From: Lautropia sp.
GTDB lineage: Bacteria > Pseudomonadota > Gammaproteobacteria > Burkholderiales > Burkholderiaceae_E
NCBI GenBank assembly: GCA_030532895.1
Contig: JAUNKF010000014.1
Span: 17,250 to 81,249 of the forward strand
Reading direction: 5' to 3'
DNA length: 64,000 nucleotides
Part shown: one piece after another, positions 63,338 to 64,000 of the stretch
Layout of the letters: every line of letters starts with the position of its first letter
How positions within the stretch are numbered: position 1 is the stretch's first letter
Position numbers and translations under genes: made by a program
Notes under the pieces: generated by a model
What the model was told of the DNA's origin: nothing
The model's database searches: none
Seen by the model: the letters and a program-made list of their open reading frames with translations, nothing else

Positions 63338-64000
63338 CTAAATCTCGAACACCTTGGCGGCCGGGTTCAGCCAGTACTCTTCCCGGCACGCCGGGCAAGC
63401 GCCATCGCCCGCGGCGCTTTCGCTACTGCCCTCACCAAACCAGTCCTGCTCGGCCAGGAGCTCGCTGGCCTGATCGTACACTTCCGTGTTCATCAGGCAC
63501 ATGCAGACGATGCTGAGCACGACACCGGCGGTGATGTATCCGAGCCTGGCTTGACGTATCGCACCTTTCGTCGCATTGATGGTGACGATGAAGGAGTACA
63601 GACCCAGCAAGGCCGTGATCGATTCCGAGCGAACCCCGAACACAGGCAGATAAGCCGACACCAGATCGGCCACCAGCCAGGCTGCGGCCAACAGGTTGAA
63701 GTAATCCCCCTCCCCATTCCAGCGATCCCCTCGCCGCAACCACCAGCAGAGCACGACGTATACCGTGAGAAAGGACGCCCACTGTGTGAGCACGGCGAGC
63801 ACGAGCGGCATCCACAAGGACGAGCTTTCCTCGATCTCGCCATTGGCCACGGCCTCGCTGTCGGGCACCACCGCGTAGACGACCGCCACCAGCGTCAGCG
63901 CCAAGGCTGATTTCCAGCGGGAGAATCGAAAGCGCGAAAAGGGCAACCTGCGCAGCAGGAAGAGAGCGAATGCAGATGAAATCATCAGGCCACTCACCGA
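63338..64000 (-). CDS. integral membrane protein, 5' end outside the window
   Basis: At least 220 aa with about five hydrophobic segments (ALALTLVAVVYAVV, WMPLVLAVLTQWASFLTVYV, NLLAAAWLVADLVSAYL, LGYITAGVVLSIVCMCLM). A short C-terminal tail contains CPACREEYW, half of a possible zinc ribbon. The frame is open to the right edge, so the start may lie beyond it. A Yip1-like fold is possible but not established. Confidence 0.6.
   Translation of the reverse strand, partial: SVSGLMISSAFALFLLRRLPFSRFRFSRWKSALALTLVAVVYAVVPDSEAVANGEIEESSSLWMPLVLAVLTQWASFLTVYVVLCWWLRRGDRWNGEGDYFNLLAAAWLVADLVSAYLPVFGVRSESITALLGLYSFIVTINATKGAIRQARLGYITAGVVLSIVCMCLMNTEVYDQASELLAEQDWFGEGSSESAAGDGACPACREEYWLNPAAKVFEI

Overview
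The window looks like chromosomal DNA of a GC-rich betaproteobacterium of the order Burkholderiales. A Lautropia-like member of the Burkholderiaceae fits best, but that is an inference from gene content and protein wording, not from a marker gene. I saw no rRNA, tRNA, CRISPR array, complete insertion sequence or prophage.

Layout. 0-25 kb is mostly core metabolism: dps, an FAD-linked D-2-hydroxyacid dehydrogenase, a tight lldD-sbcB-glgB run, two BMP-family binding proteins, a lipoate-ligase-like protein, cysK facing a TauE exporter, an argE homologue with altered active-site residues, a PmtA-like methyltransferase, an OmpR/EnvZ-type two-component system with a SIMPL-domain protein, tldD, aroG behind what reads as a phenylalanine attenuator, a cNMP-binding-domain protein and a nitrilase-family amidase.

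25.3-43.8 kb is the accessory heart of the window: four very large, apparently cysteine-free proteins (552, 1239, 2442 and about 1410 aa). They are built from one repeat of about 125 residues that resembles the Ig/cadherin-like repeats of giant type I-secreted adhesins. In three of the four proteins, some repeats carry an inserted C-type-lectin-like module. All four have an N-terminal region, a Gly/Ala hydrophobic segment and a Pro/Ser/Thr-, Gly- or acid-rich linker before the repeats, as in Bap/LapF-like adhesins. No secretion machinery lies in the window.

43.8-56.6 kb holds an acyltransferase-3 membrane protein, glnE, a small zf-CHCC protein, an NTF2-like protein, and a complete sugar ABC importer (binding protein, two permeases, ATPase) followed by a GH13 alpha-glucosidase. 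This reads as an alpha-glucoside uptake and hydrolysis unit. The GH13 enzyme has an AT-hook-like N-terminal extension, and glgB has a histone-H1-like C-terminal tail.

56.7-64 kb is mixed: an AT-richer two-gene operon for a secreted protein and a small lipoprotein, an unassigned protein with a coiled coil and a HicA-like C-terminus, an Rpn/DUF4351 gene fragment (a second, frameshifted copy lies at 31.3 kb), an M48 protease with two YbjQ-family proteins, a lipoprotein and a membrane protein cut by the window end. A short intergenic repeat (core GTTATGCACTKATTCGTCC) occurs about seven times, always in the same orientation.
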